Shown here: in pieces, positions 47,071-58,048 of the stretch | Layout: the number at the start of each line of letters is the position of its first letter | How positions within the stretch are numbered: position 1 is the stretch's first letter | From: Bromus sterilis | Lineage: Eukaryota; Streptophyta; Magnoliopsida; Poales; Poaceae | DNA: 64,000 nt | Direction of reading: 5' to 3' | Assembly: GCA_950022295.1 (NCBI GenBank) | Contig: OX465597.1 | Coordinates: forward strand, 401,455,016-401,519,015 | The notes under the pieces: model-generated | What the model was told of the DNA's origin: nothing | Database searches by the model: none | What the model saw: the letters and a program-made list of their open reading frames with translations, nothing else | Made by a program: the position numbers and the translations under genes

Positions 47071-48398
47071 TCGGTAGGATATTTTACCTTTCCGCATAAG
47101 ACTTCAACGTCTCTCACAATTCCGATAGGAGAGATAGTTGCTCTGTTTGCAAGATGAATAGTAACATCAACTTCTTCAAGTTCACAAGGTGAAATCTCAC
47201 CCATGATATCTTGATAAAGTGAATACGGGATAACACTAGCACTCAATCCCAAAACGCATAGCCCATAATAATTGTGATCTCCTATTTTAACAGATACCAC
47301 TGGAGTACCTGAAATTGGGCCTTTATTCTTGGCTGTGACGAGGTTTGTGGAAGCATCACAAATTTTTATATTGGAATCTAAAGCATCATTAGTAATAAGA
47401 TCCTTAACCAATGCAACTCGAGAATCGACCTTGATCTGGTCCTCAGGCTCATCAATTCTTCTCTCACTCTTATTTATTATCCCTGTCACAAAAGAGTGCT
47501 CCCTTATTCTTATGGGAAAAGGGGGCTTTTCATATATAACTGCAGGCAAAATAGGGTCAGCAACATGAATATCAATAGGTAATTCTTTGAAGGGTTTATG
47601 ATGTTGATCCTTCTTCCTCTCAGAAGATTCAATATGAGAGGCAAAGTCTTTACAAAAATCAATCATTAGATGGGAATCAAGACCAATCTTAGAGCAAAAG
47701 GTACTAAAGTAATCAGTTTTCACATAGCTCTCTATATAATCATGCTCATAATTTATAGTGGGTTCATCTATTTCCCAATCTTCAGTATTCTTCTGGATCC
47801 TTTCAAGGAGATCCCATCTTTCTTCAACACTTTTCGTCTGAAATACCCCACTAGAGGAGGCATCCAGCATCTCCTTATCCCAACGAGAAAGTCTAGCATA
47901 AAAGTTTGTAAGTATAGTTTTCTTGGGGAGCTCATGAATAGGACATTTGAGCATTAGAGATTTCAATCTCCCCCAAGCTTGAGCGATGCTTTCTCCGTCA
48001 CGAGACCTAAAGTTATAGATATAATTTCTGTCTCGATGAATTTCATGAAGAGGATAAAACTTGGTATAAAAGAGAGACATAAGCTCTTGCCAATCAAGCA
48101 AATGAGAGTTATCGAGAAGCTTATACCAATCTGAAGCTTTATCTATAAGCGATACGGAGAACAATTTCTTCATGACAAACTCCATTGATACACCTGCAAG
48201 CTTAAATAGTGAACATAGTTGTGATAAATATAGCAAGTGTTCACTGGGATGTCTAACTCCTGCATAACGATTAGCCAAAACACAATCGATAATACCAGCT
48301 GGTATTTTATAAGGCACAATTTCAGTAGGGGGAGGAACAACCACCACAGATGTGGGGTGTTTCCTTGCAAGCAACGATCCAATATCTAGGTTGTCCAT
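47071..48398 (-). pseudogene. gag: gag and first half of protease, element B
   Basis: ATG at 48398 (MDNLDIGSLLARKHPTS) is the start. The in-frame extension to 48458 is hydrophobic, untranslated leader. The Gag capsid domain covers about residues 45-230 (SLIDKASDWYKLL, YNFRSRDGESIAQAWGRLKSLMLKCP). Protease starts near residue 370, but its active-site block reads LCVLGLSASVIP: the catalytic Asp is Val (codon 47253-47255), while element H keeps Asp here. The frame is cut by element C at 47066 and continues at 39693. In this copy the Gag half is otherwise open. Confidence 0.9.
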
Positions 48399-48476
48399 AC
48401 GGACAAAGAGCAGCAACAGCGAAAAACAACAATATAAAAATTTCCTTAACAGCTTCACTTACGAATAGCGCTGTGC

Positions 48477-48494
48477 TCCCCGGCAACGGCGCCA
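48477..48494 (-). other. Primer binding site, exact tRNA-Asp complement (element B)
   Basis: Minus strand TGGCGCCGTTGCCGGGGA is an exact 18-base complement of the plant tRNA-Asp (GUC) 3' end including CCA. It lies 12 bases from the 5' LTR. Confidence 0.93.
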
Positions 48495-48506
48495 GAAAAC
48501 GGTACT

Positions 48507-50020
48507 TGATGACCCACAACCTTAAGGGATCTATTGCAGCGTTTTCGATAAGTAAGAGTGTCGAACCCAACGAGGAGCGAAAGGTATTGATAGGTGATTT
48601 TGGATAAGGAATAACTACAAGCACTGAAAGATAACTTTTTAGGGGTTTTCGATATAAGCAACAATAAGATAAAAGCAAGCAAAGTAAATAGCGCTGAGGA
48701 GCAGCAAGTGGCCCAATCCTTTTGAGCAAAGGATAAGCCTAGCAACTGAACTTATAAAGACTAAAGCGTTCCTGAGGACACATGGAGAGGTAGTCACGTG
48801 CTTTCGCCATACTCCGTATTAATAACAAGTGTTGTGCTGATAAGTGTTGAGTGGGTGGATCTATGCTAGCACACCTTCTAGACTAAGATAAGTGCACTCT
48901 TATGAATAAACATCTTGCAAGCATCCACAAATACAAGATAGAAATTAAGGCAAAGCCTAACCACAACAATAAGATCAAGGATCCATTATTCCCTTGTGCA
49001 AAAGTGTGCAAACTCGGGTTCAGGTTTCTTTCACTCCGGCAACCCTTCGTAAGCATTCTTTATACACAATCTATTCCCATAGGTCCTTAACAAGGCAAAG
49101 TATTGAGTGTTCGACTCACACAACACCACTAGGAAAATAACAACACTACTTAAATATCAAACAACACATATTACTTCAACATAATATGACTACTAACAAC
49201 TATACTTCTCCCATGTCCTCAAGAAATAAAGTAACTACTCACAAGACATAAAAGAGATCATGATCACAGGTGATTAATATATGATAAAAAATCTGGACAT
49301 AATGATATTTCTCCAACAAAACTCAATATAATTCACCACAAGGTAGTAATCAACACCGGTAGAGTAGAGAGGATAAATAGTACGGATTACAACACAAGAT
49401 AAACTTGTGAGGTGAGATTGGATGAAGATGAAGATGGTGCTGGTGTTGGGGATGATGTTGATGATGATCTCGATGATGCCCGTGACGATGGTGATGACGA
49501 TGGCGATGATCTCCCCTTCCGGGAGGTGATCTCCTCGGCGGAATCTGCCCGCCGGAGAGCCCTTTTATTATCTGTAGGTTTCCGCCACGGATCGGCGGCG
49601 GAACTCCGTAAAAGCTTCTCTCTTTAGGGTTTTCAGGTAAAGAGGGGTATATAGGCCAGAGGGGCGAGCCGGGAGTGGCCCCAGGGCTCCAGGCGCCCTC
49701 CCGGCGCGGCCAGGGGTGGGGCTGCGCCAGGTGGCCGCCTGGGGCCCCCGTGGCCCCCCTCTGGTCCATCTTCGACGTGCCTTCGTTAATCAATCAGAAA
49801 ATACCCTCCGTCGATTTTCAGGTAATTTGGAAGTATTCTTCTTCAGCAACTCAGCGTCCACTTTTTACCGCTGAATCCTGCGCCTGCTGCTTCGGCACCG
49901 GAAAGTTGAAAACTGTGTAAAACAAGCCAAAACTACATAAGAACATCATCGTAATATGAAATATATAAATGAATAAGGATGAATTACGATATAAAATAGT
50001 GATTCATTTTGGACGTATCA
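48507..50020 (-). repeat. 5' LTR of element B
   Basis: 1514 bp, matching 14290-15801. TATATA box (minus) at 49648-49655. It ends at ACGTATCA, followed by target duplication GCAAC (50021-50025). Confidence 0.95.
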
Positions 50021-50214
50021 GCAACTAAAGAATTTAAAGGAACATCATAAGGATCAATAGAGGGTTGCTTGGTAAGTAGAGACATAATCATGTCAACTTT
50101 TTCATTTAGAGATGTAATCTCCTCGACAGAGTTTACCTTCCTACCTGTTGGAGCACGTTCTGTGTGCCATTGGGAATAGTTGGTCATCATCTCATCGAGA
50201 AGTTTTGTGGAAGC
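50021..50214 (-). pseudogene. gag: gag fragment of element 2, right of element B
   Basis: On the minus strand this encodes the Gag segment TKLLDEMMTNYSQWHTERAP to PSIDPYDVPLNSLVA, nearly identical to element 1 residues 205-275. It joins 14284 exactly once B and one GCAAC are removed. It ends at 50214, where the LTR of F starts, so the N-terminal half of gag is beyond the window. Confidence 0.92.
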
Positions 50215-50580
50215 TGATAACCCACAAGTGTAGGGGATCGCAACAGTCTTCGCGGGTAGGTATAACCCTAATTTATTGATTCGACACAGGGGGAGCCAAA
50301 TAATACTTATAAGCTTTAGCAGTTGAGTAGTCAATTCAACCACACCTGAAAAAGCACTAGACAAGATATTTAGTAGCAACGGTGTGTTGACGGGTGTAGC
50401 CTTATAGAATTCCCCAATCACCAACACCACAAAGTAGTAACAAAGTAGTAGCAGCAGTGATGAGAGCAATAGTAACAACGAAGGCAATGAAGATGAAAGA
50501 TGGACCGGGTTTCAAAGTTTCACTAGTGGTAACTCTCCAAGCAAAAAGACAAGGTGTTGGGTGAACAAATTACAGTTGGG
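50215..50580 (-). mobile_element. Element F: LTR fragment, 366 bp, cut by element H
   Basis: It begins TGATAACCCACAAGTGTAGG on the plus strand, the terminal style of another Triticeae Gypsy LTR group read from its 3' end. It stops abruptly where H starts, so the rest of F should lie right of H, outside the window. The left 5-mer is GAAGC (50210-50214). Confidence 0.7.
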
Positions 50581-51479
50581 TGATACGTCCAAAATGCATC
50601 ACTATTTTATATCGTAATTCATCCTTATTCATTGATATATTTCACATTATGATGATGATATTATCTTGTTTTGGCTTGTTTTACATAGTTTGCAACTTCT
50701 CGGTGCCGAAGCAGCAGACGCAGGATTCAACGGTAAAAAGTGGACGCTGAGTTGCTGAAGAAGAACACCTCCAAATTACCTGAAAATCGACGGAGGGTGT
50801 TTTTGAGAGGATTGACTAAGACACGCGAAAGAGGGACCAGAGGGGGCCCACAGGGTGTCCAGGAGGCCACCTGGCGCGGCCCCCACCCTGGCCGCCCCGG
50901 GAGGGCGCCTGGAGCTTTGGGGCCACTCCCGGCTCCCCCTCTGGTCTATATACCCCTCGTTACCCGAAAACCCTAAAGAGAGAAGCTTTTACGGAGTTCC
51001 GCCGCCGCTCTGTGGCGGAAACCTACAGAGAAGAAAAGGGCTCTCCGGCGGGAAGATTCCGCCGAGGAGATCACCTCCCGGAAGGGGAGATCATCGCCAT
51101 CGTAATCACCATCGTCACGGGAATCATCGAGATCATCATCAACATCATCCCCAACATCAGCACCATCTTCATCTTCATCCAATCTCACCTCACAAGTTTA
51201 TCTTGTGTTGTAATCCGTACTATCTATCCTCTCTACTCTACCGGTGTTGATTACTACCTTGTGGTGAATTTTATTGAGTTTTGTTGGACAAATATCGTTA
51301 TGTACAGATTGTTTATCATATATTTATCACCTCTGATCATGATCTCTTTTATGTCTTGTGAGTATTTACTTTTGTTCTTGAGGACATGGGAGAAGTCTAG
51401 TTTTTAGTAGTCATATGATGTTGAAGTAATATGTGTTGTTTGATATTTAAGTTGTGTTGTTATTTTCCTAGTGGTGTTG
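50581..51479 (+). repeat. 5' LTR of element H, first part
   Basis: Begins TGATACGTCCAAAATGCATC. GC hairpin arms at 50873-50881 and 50890-50898 (one arm altered). TATATA at 50946-50951 and an ATC-rich tract at 51087-51180. It is interrupted at TGTTG (51475-51479). Confidence 0.92.
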
Positions 51480-52797
51480 TGTCGGGACCCGGGGTTAGCG
51501 TATGCAAGTCCCGCTACGACATAGTCATATGGAGAGCCGAGAACCGTACCCACTTGTATATGCAGACAAGGCCAAGCACAGAACGTTCTCGGAAAGCATC
51601 GTACGTGAGGGGCATCCCATCCAGGACGGATGATCAACTGAGATGGGCCCTCATCGTCCGCACACAAGTCTAATGATATGGGTGATGAACTCCCATATTC
51701 AAAGACAAGTCGCCTCAACCATACTATCGACTATCTCATAACTCTTACATAGACTTACTCCAGCCGATCACTTAGTCGGGGTCTAGGGCGGGCGCGATCA
51801 TACCACAAAGTGTGCACGAGACAGAGTCTCGAACAATCGCATCGCGATGCCCCAAGCTGCGCACATCTAAGGGCCACTTGGTGTATGAAAGACCGCCAGC
51901 CAGATCACAACTAAGGTCTCGAAAACCCATACAAAGACATGCATGTTATAATCATACACGCAACACACATGCCTTGTATGAACAGCAGGTATCATTGCAA
52001 TTCTCTACAAAGTATACATTTTATTGATAACTCTCACAGAGTGCACACAGAGATCACAAGTATGTGATCCAACATTACAACAACAAGCGGAAGCAAAGTA
52101 TGTCTGAGTACAGACAAGTTTAACAAAGGTTCCAAGTCTGTCGGGACCCGGGGTTAGCGTATGCAAGTCCCGCTACGACATAGTCATATGGAGAGCCGAG
52201 AACCGTACCCACTTGTCTAAGCAGACAAGGCCAAGCACATAACGTTCTCGGAAAGCATCGTACGTGAGGGGCATCCCATCCAGGCCGGATGATCAACTGA
52301 GATGGGTCCTCATCGTCCGCACACAAGTCTAATGATATGGGTGATGAACTCCCATATTCAAAGACAAGTCGCCTCAACCATACTATCGACTATCTCATAA
52401 CTCTTACATAGACTTACTCCAGCCCGATCACTTAGTCGGGGTCTAGGGCGGGCTCGATCATACCACAAAGTGTGCACGAGAAAGAGTCTCGAACAATCGC
52501 ATCACGATGCCCCAAGCTGTGCACATCTAAGGGCCACTTGGTGTATGAAAGACCGCCAGCCAGATCACAACTAAGGTCTCGAAAACCCATACAAAGACAT
52601 GCATGTTATAATCATACACGCAGCACACATGCCTTGTATGAACATCAGGTATCATTGCAATTCTCTACAAAGTATACATTTTATTGATAACTCTCACAGA
52701 GTGCACACAGAGATCACAAGTATGTGATCCAACATTACAACAACAAGCGGAAGCAAAGTATGTCTGAGTACAGAGAAGTTTAACAAATGGCTTAAGA
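51480..52797. repeat. Tandem duplication, 659-bp unit, at the start of G
   Basis: Copy 1 is 51480-52138 and copy 2 is 52139 to about 52790. Both start TGTCGGGACCCGG, and few differences are visible over the unit. In copy 2 the sequence continues into unique G sequence after ACAAGTTTAACAAA-like bases. Confidence 0.9.
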
Positions 52798-54600
52798 AGC
52801 CTTATTTAAACACAATACCTCCACTAGGGAACCAGTCGTCTGACTGGGACTAGACTAGCTTGATCTTCAGTCGTCGAGCTCGATGAAGAAGCCACCTTCG
52901 GGGTCAGTGGGTTCATCTAAAACATAGAATAAGCAAACGTGAGTACAAATTCGTACTCAGCAAGACTTACATAGGAGCTATACTACTCATGCATATGTAT
53001 CAAGGTAAAGGTAGGTGGGGTTTCACTTGCAGAAGTGCCAGGTTTGACTTGGCTAATCCTGAACTACGAGTACCAGACTTGAGGTAAGAAGCGTACACGA
53101 GTCCACTACTTTCTCCAACCAATTACACCACTATGGTGCCTTCCTCGACTTCCCCACGAGAAAGCACGCCATAGCACTCACACTTATCTTGGTGTGTTTT
53201 TGAAGTATCCAGTTCAGGTTGTCTAATAATCAAGCTAAGCTTTCCAAGCAGTCCTTAACCGCGGACGCGGCTATTCGAATAGTTTTGTTAACCCTGCAGG
53301 GGTGTACCGCTACACACACATGATCATCATTTACCGCCTTTGATCTCGACACCATTCAAGGGGTGCCAGCGAGGATGCTCACCACAACTGTTACCTCATA
53401 GCCTATCTAGTCCAAGAAAGCCGCCTACCTGGGTTGGCTACCACTATCGTGAACCCGGCCGGTTTACCGAAGTGGACCCAAGTGATGTGTGTGTGGTGCA
53501 TAAGCCGGTCTCGGGTGAGCCGTTCTCTCACTTGGCAGCCATGCCGCAGACCTACCAGAACTCCAAACTATTGCGACATCTGGACATCGAAAGGGATGAG
53601 TTAATAGGTTGAGAGGGGTCAGTGAGCCCAATGTGTGGTTGTACTCTTCATCTTGGGTCACCACTCAAGAACTCGGACTTAGGGCGGTGTTCAACGAGAC
53701 AACCCACCGTGTACTCCTACACAACCTCTCATCGTTCACCTTGTATTAGGGTAGATTCACCAACACCTTTCCACCAACATCAACATGATCACTACCATCC
53801 CGACTCACACAACAGTAACATCATGATATCATTCTAAGCATGCAATAAGCAGTAACAATTGCAGGGGCCACATGATATCAACCAACTCCTACATTTGCTA
53901 GGATTGTGGTTTGCCTACTACTGTGACAAATGATAGGTCATGCAAAGGAATGGGTTCATCTATGCGGTAGAAACGTAGCATGTTAATCATCCTATACAAT
54001 GCATAACCGAGACATGAGAGGGAAGTGGGATTTTATCGACATGATCAATGGGGGTTTGCTTGCCTTGCTGACGAGGTTCGGGTTCGGGGTCTTCAACGAA
54101 GGGGGCAGCCTCCTGTTCCGGTTCCACCTCTACTCGACAAACAACAAACAAGGTAGCAAATTAAATACAATGCACAATCACATGGTTGAAGGTTGAAACT
54201 TGATGTATATGCTTTGATGTGCGAAGAAATTCCATTTAAATGGAGTATATTGCAAATTGAATTGCAAATTCAAACTCCAATTTGAATTCATTTTAGCCAA
54301 GTTTTCATTGACATTGTTTGATCAAGTGAAATCATTTTGAAATGTGTATGATATGTCTCTGAAGTTCAATTATAATGTGATATGTTGATATGGTTCAAAA
54401 TGCAAAAGCATTTGAAAAGAATTTGATTTAATTCCATTTAAATCAAATAGCAAATGCTACTGATCACATTTTAAAATCAACTCAAACATGGTTGAAAGTT
54501 GGATATTTGGATAGCTTATTTTCTCCTGATCATTTTTCATATATTATTTGTTTAATTTGGAGTTAATATGAATTTTCTATGAATTTCCAAAGTTTCAGCC
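52798..54600. other. Noncoding middle part of G
   Basis: Nothing coding recognised. Around 54230-54450 the sequence is A/T-rich with short palindromes such as CCATTTAAATGG (54232-54243). Confidence 0.5.
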
Positions 54601-54621
54601 CTTTTCTGGAATTTCTGGATT

Positions 54622-54690
54622 TATATAAATCATTTATTCGAATTACTGCGTCAGGCTTGCGCAAGGGTGACGTCAGGGGGGGGGGGTCTG
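54622..54690 (+). promoter_or_regulatory. Possible promoter: TATA, TGACGTCA and G run in G
   Basis: TATATAAAT at about 54622 is followed by the bZIP/CRE-type palindrome TGACGTCA at 54668-54675 and eleven G at 54676-54686. Composition then switches to GC-rich. This is consistent with the U3/R part of an LTR or a captured promoter, but it is only a motif-level reading. Confidence 0.3.
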
Positions 54691-54825
54691 ACGTGTGGGG
54701 TCCAATGGTAAGTTATAGTGGGGTTAATCCCTCTCTGTTTAAAAATAACAGAGGGGTTAAGGGCTGGGGGCCCCACCTGTCATTGACCTGGGGTCAACTA
54801 ACAGGGGGGTTTAGCCCCTAATCAG

Positions 54826-55681
54826 ATGGCCTCGCCGGCGGCTAGCCGCCGGTGGCACCAGTACGCGGCGGCGCACACAGGGAAGGGGGTTCCCGGCCAC
54901 CATTTGGTGCGCCTCTTGTACCAAATTGCAGCCCGTGCAGTCGCACGTCGCAGGGAAGGTCCACGCGACCTCGGGGGCCACCGGAGTGACGCCGGCGACG
55001 AGCGAAGGCGGCGACCGTGGCACGGCCGTGAGGTGAAACTCGCTAGGAGGCGCGCCTGGGAGCGGGGCTGGGGTGGTTCGACGCAGTGGAGCACCGCGAG
55101 TGCAACTGACATGGCCTCGGCTTCGATTGCGTAGCGGTTGCTCGCCGATGACGACCGTGGCGGCGAGGTACTCCGGCTTCCATGGCGGAACATGAAGGAG
55201 ACACGGATTGGGGGCTCAAGCATAGGGGGTTTGACCGTGAGCTCACCAGGAACTCGACGGAGGTGGCGTCGAAGGCTGAGGTGGCTCAACGGCGACGAAT
55301 TCGACGTCGATATTCCTCGACTCCGGCGAGACGGAAACGGCGATTGCGGCGGCTCCTTGATCAATTAGGTCACCATCTTCAACGGCTTGGCGTGGACGAT
55401 GACCTAGCGCGAGGGGGACATGGTCTCCGGTCTTCTCTCCGGCGTTGGCTGCGGTTCCTCACGGCGGCGAACGACGGATGCTCTCGGGGAAGAAGGGGAT
55501 GAGCGGCAGAGTGCGCGAGAGCGAGGGGAAAGGGGTGAAGAGTGTCGAGGGCGACCACGGCTCTCTCCTGGACAGGCTGGAAGAGGCAGGGAGGCAGCTG
55601 CGTGGCCTGCCCGTCGTCGGCGCCCTCGGCATGCCGGCCACCGAGCTGCTTGTCGTCGTGGAGGTAGACGACAAGAGCTAG
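54826..55681. other. GC-rich island inside G with overlapping open frames
   Basis: About 850 bp of high GC with open frames on both strands (for example 54822-55364 minus, 55182-55502 plus, 55445-55681 plus). Long frames on both strands are expected from GC-rich DNA lacking stops. The 78-codon frame at 55445-55681 (ending GMPATELLVVVEVDDKS) is the most protein-like. None matches a family I know. It could be a captured gene piece or the normal GC-rich part of a long LTR. Confidence 0.35.
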
Positions 55682-56211
55682 GTGGGCTGGGCTAGGCCGG
55701 TTTGGAGGCTGGGGGTTAAGTTGGGCTGCTTCCAGGTGAGCCCCTTTTTCCTTTTTCCTTTCTATTTTCTTTTCTGACATTTGTTTTAGCTAGCAAAAAT
55801 AAATACCTAGCCATTTTCTAAAATGCTGAAACTTTTTATATGGCCTCATAATAATGTAGACTAGCCACTTGTAAAGTTTGGCACTTTTTAAAATTCAAAT
55901 AATTTGAATCTTAACTCAAATAGGGGTTTTTGATTAATTCCAAGGCACTGTTTGAATATTTGAAAAATCCATGAGCATGGGGTGGGTCCCACATCACTTG
56001 ATATGTGATCACACTCATTTATAAGACTTTTCAAAAATCTAACATGAATTTTTGGAGAAGATTTTTATCCGGCCTTTTGAAATAATTCATCTGGGGGGTT
56101 CCTTCTCCCATTTTTCTTTTGAATTTGATTTCAAAGATTTCTTTTTAAATTTTTAACATGATGCAAGTGACCTGTTAACCCTAGCACATTACCTAATAGA
56201 GGGTTTTGACA
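55682..56211. other. A/T-rich right end of G
   Basis: Noncoding, falling back to A/T-rich composition. Ends AATAGAGGGTTTTGACA. Confidence 0.5.
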
Positions 56212-56216
56212 TGTTG

Positions 56217-56830
56217 TGTGAGTCAAACACTCAACACATCACCTTGTTAATGACCTAGGGGAATACATTGTGTATAAAGAATGCTTACGGTGGGTTGCCG
56301 GAGTGACAGAAACCTGAACCCCAGTTTGCACACTTTTGCACAAGGGAATAATGGATCTTTGATCTTATTGTTGTGGTTAGGCTTTGCCTTAATTTCTATC
56401 TTGTATTTGTGTATGCTTGCAAGATGTTTAATCATAAGAGTGCACTTATCTTAGTCTAGAAGGTGTGCTAGCATAGATCCACCCACTCAACACTTATCAG
56501 CACAACACTTGTTATTAATACGGAGTATGGCGAAAGCACGTGACTACCTCTCCATGTGTCCTCAGGAACGCTTTAGTCTTTATAAGTTCAGTTGCCAGGC
56601 TTATCCTTTGCTCAAAAGGATTGGGCCACTTGCTGCTCCTCAGCGCTATTTACTTTTCTTGCTTTTATCTTATTGTTTCTTATATCAAAAACCCCGAAAA
56701 CGTTATCTTTCAGTGCTTGCAGTTATTCCTTATCCAAAATCACCTACCAATACCTTTCGCTCCTCGTTGGGTTCGACACTCTTACTTATCGAAAACGCTG
56801 CAATAGATCCCTTAAGGTTGTGGGTCATCA
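56217..56830 (+). repeat. 5' LTR of element H, second part
   Basis: Continues the LTR from TGTGAGTC to GTGGGTCATCA. Matches minus-strand 48507-49123 and 14290-14905. Confidence 0.93.
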
Positions 56831-56842
56831 AGTACCGTTTTC

Positions 56843-56860
56843 TGGCGCCGTTGTCGGGGA
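56843..56860 (+). other. Primer binding site, tRNA-Asp type (element H)
   Basis: TGGCGCCGTTGTCGGGGA, 12 bases after the LTR, with the same C-to-T change as in element C. Confidence 0.9.
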
Positions 56861-56938
56861 TCATAGCGCTATTGGTAAGTGAAGCTGGTAAGGAATTTTT
56901 TATATTGTTGTTTTTCGCTGTTGCTGCTCTTTATTCGT

Positions 56939-58048
56939 ATGGACAAACTAGCTATTGGATCGTTGCTTGCGGGGAAACACCCCACATCTGTGGTGGTTGT
57001 TCCTCCCCCTACTGAAATTGTGTCTTATTAAATACCAGATGGTATTATCGATTGTGTTTTGGCTAATCGTTATGCAGGAGACAGACATCCCAGTGAACAC
57101 TTGCTATATTTATCACAACTATGTTCACTATTTAAGCTTGTAGGTGTATCAATGGAGTTTGTCATGAAGAAATTTTTCTCCGTATCGCTTATAGATAAAG
57201 CTTCAGATTGGGATAAGCTTCTCGATAACTCTCATTTGCTTGATTGGCAAGAGCTTATGTCTCTCTTTTATACCAAGTTTTATCCTCTTCATGAAATTCA
57301 TCGAGACATAAATTATATCTATAACTTTAGGTCTCGTGACAGAGAAAGCATCGCTCAAGCTTGGGTGAGATTGAAATCTCTAATGCTCAAATGTCCTATT
57401 CATGAGCTCCCCAAGAAAACTATACTTACAAACTTTTATGCTAGACTTTCTCATCGGGATAAGGAGATGCCGGATGCCTCCTCTAGTGGGGTATTTCAGA
57501 CGAAAAGCGTTGAAGAAAGATGGGATCTCCTTGAAAGGATCCAGAAGAATACCGAAGATTGGGAAATAGATAAAGGTATTGAACCCACTGTAAATTATGA
57601 GCATGATTATATAGAGAGCTATGTGAAAACTGATTACTTTAATACCTTTTTCTCTAAGATTGGTCTTGATTCCCATCTAATGATTGATTTTTGTAAGGAC
57701 TTTGCCTCTCATATTGACTCTTCTAAGAAGAAGAAGTGTCAGCATCATAAACCCTTCAAAGAATTACTTATTGATATTCATGTTGCTGACCCTATTTTTC
57801 TTGCAGTTATACATGAAAAGCCCCCTTTTCTCGTAAGAATAAGGGAGCACTCTTTTGTGACAGGCATAATAAATAAGAGTGAGAGAAGAATTGATGAGAC
57901 CGAGGACCAGATCAAGGTCGATCCTCGAGTTGCATTGGTTAAGGATCTTGTTACTAATGATGCTCTAGATTCCAATATAAATTTTTGTGCTGTTTCCACT
58001 AACCTCGTCACAGCCAAGAATAAAGGCCCAATTTCAGTACTCCGGTAG
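56939..58048 (+). pseudogene. gag: gag of element H, one early stop and a frameshift
   Basis: ATG 56939 (MDKLAIGSLLAGKHPTS) matches the B start. An in-frame TAA at 57029-57031 replaces a Lys codon of B. After it the frame is open (57059 onward) through the capsid domain with DWDKLLDNSHLLDWQEL, FRSRDRESIAQAWVRLKSL and SFVTGIINKSERRI. Near 58038 one base is missing relative to B, giving a premature stop at 58046-58048. Identity to B Gag is high across the whole length. Confidence 0.9.

Larger units (their letters stand above)
14290..50020 (-). mobile_element. Element B: Gypsy (LTR family B) with gag-pol and a third ORF
   Basis: Minus-strand element of 35.7 kb, about 10.25 kb once nested D and C are removed. 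5' LTR 48507-50020, PBS 48477-48494, gag from 48398, protease split by C, RT-RNaseH 37718-39693, integrase 36450-37740, small ORF3 35553-35984, PPT 15802-15822, 3' LTR 14290-15801. The domain order (RT before integrase) is that of Gypsy. A matching 5-bp duplication (GCAAC) on both sides proves insertion into element 2. It is inactive: the protease aspartate is replaced, frames shift in RT and before integrase, and two other elements sit inside it. Confidence 0.92.
1901..50214 (-). mobile_element. Element 2: outer Gypsy (LTR family A) retrotransposon, interrupted
   Basis: This minus-strand element can be followed through its interruptions. Its 3' LTR is 1901-3558 and its PPT side 3559-3632. 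Element 1 sits at 3628-11847. The 3' noncoding region resumes at 11848-13034, followed by protease and gag 3' half at 13035-14289. Element B sits at 14290-50020, and more gag follows at 50021-50214. There it is cut by element F, so the gag start, PBS and 5' LTR are not in the window. About 1565 nt of the 3' noncoding region are missing at the left junction with element 1, judged by comparison with element 1 positions 8590-10154. Like element 1 it shows gag and protease only. The reconstruction is inference, but each junction is seen in sequence. Confidence 0.8.
51480..56211. mobile_element. Element G: 4.7-kb TG...CA unit, possible solo LTR
   Basis: Begins TGTCGGGACCC, ends GGGTTTTGACA, and is flanked by TGTTG on both sides (51475-51479, 56212-56216). 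Removing it restores a 1513-bp LTR of H. The ends form a short imperfect inverted repeat. No PBS, PPT or pol is seen, so a solo LTR of a long-LTR (LARD-like) family is my best explanation; a complete non-autonomous element is possible. Its first 659 bp are tandemly duplicated. Transcription direction is not determined. The family was not recognised. Confidence 0.75.

Noticed and set aside
48477..48494. tRNA-Asp-like sequence as part of a tRNA gene
   Set aside because: Only the 18-base 3' complement is present and it sits next to an LTR; it is a primer binding site and no tRNA cloverleaf is there.
54822..55364. 180-codon minus-strand frame in G
   Set aside because: Long frames exist on both strands of this GC-rich island; composition alone explains them, and no domain was recognised.
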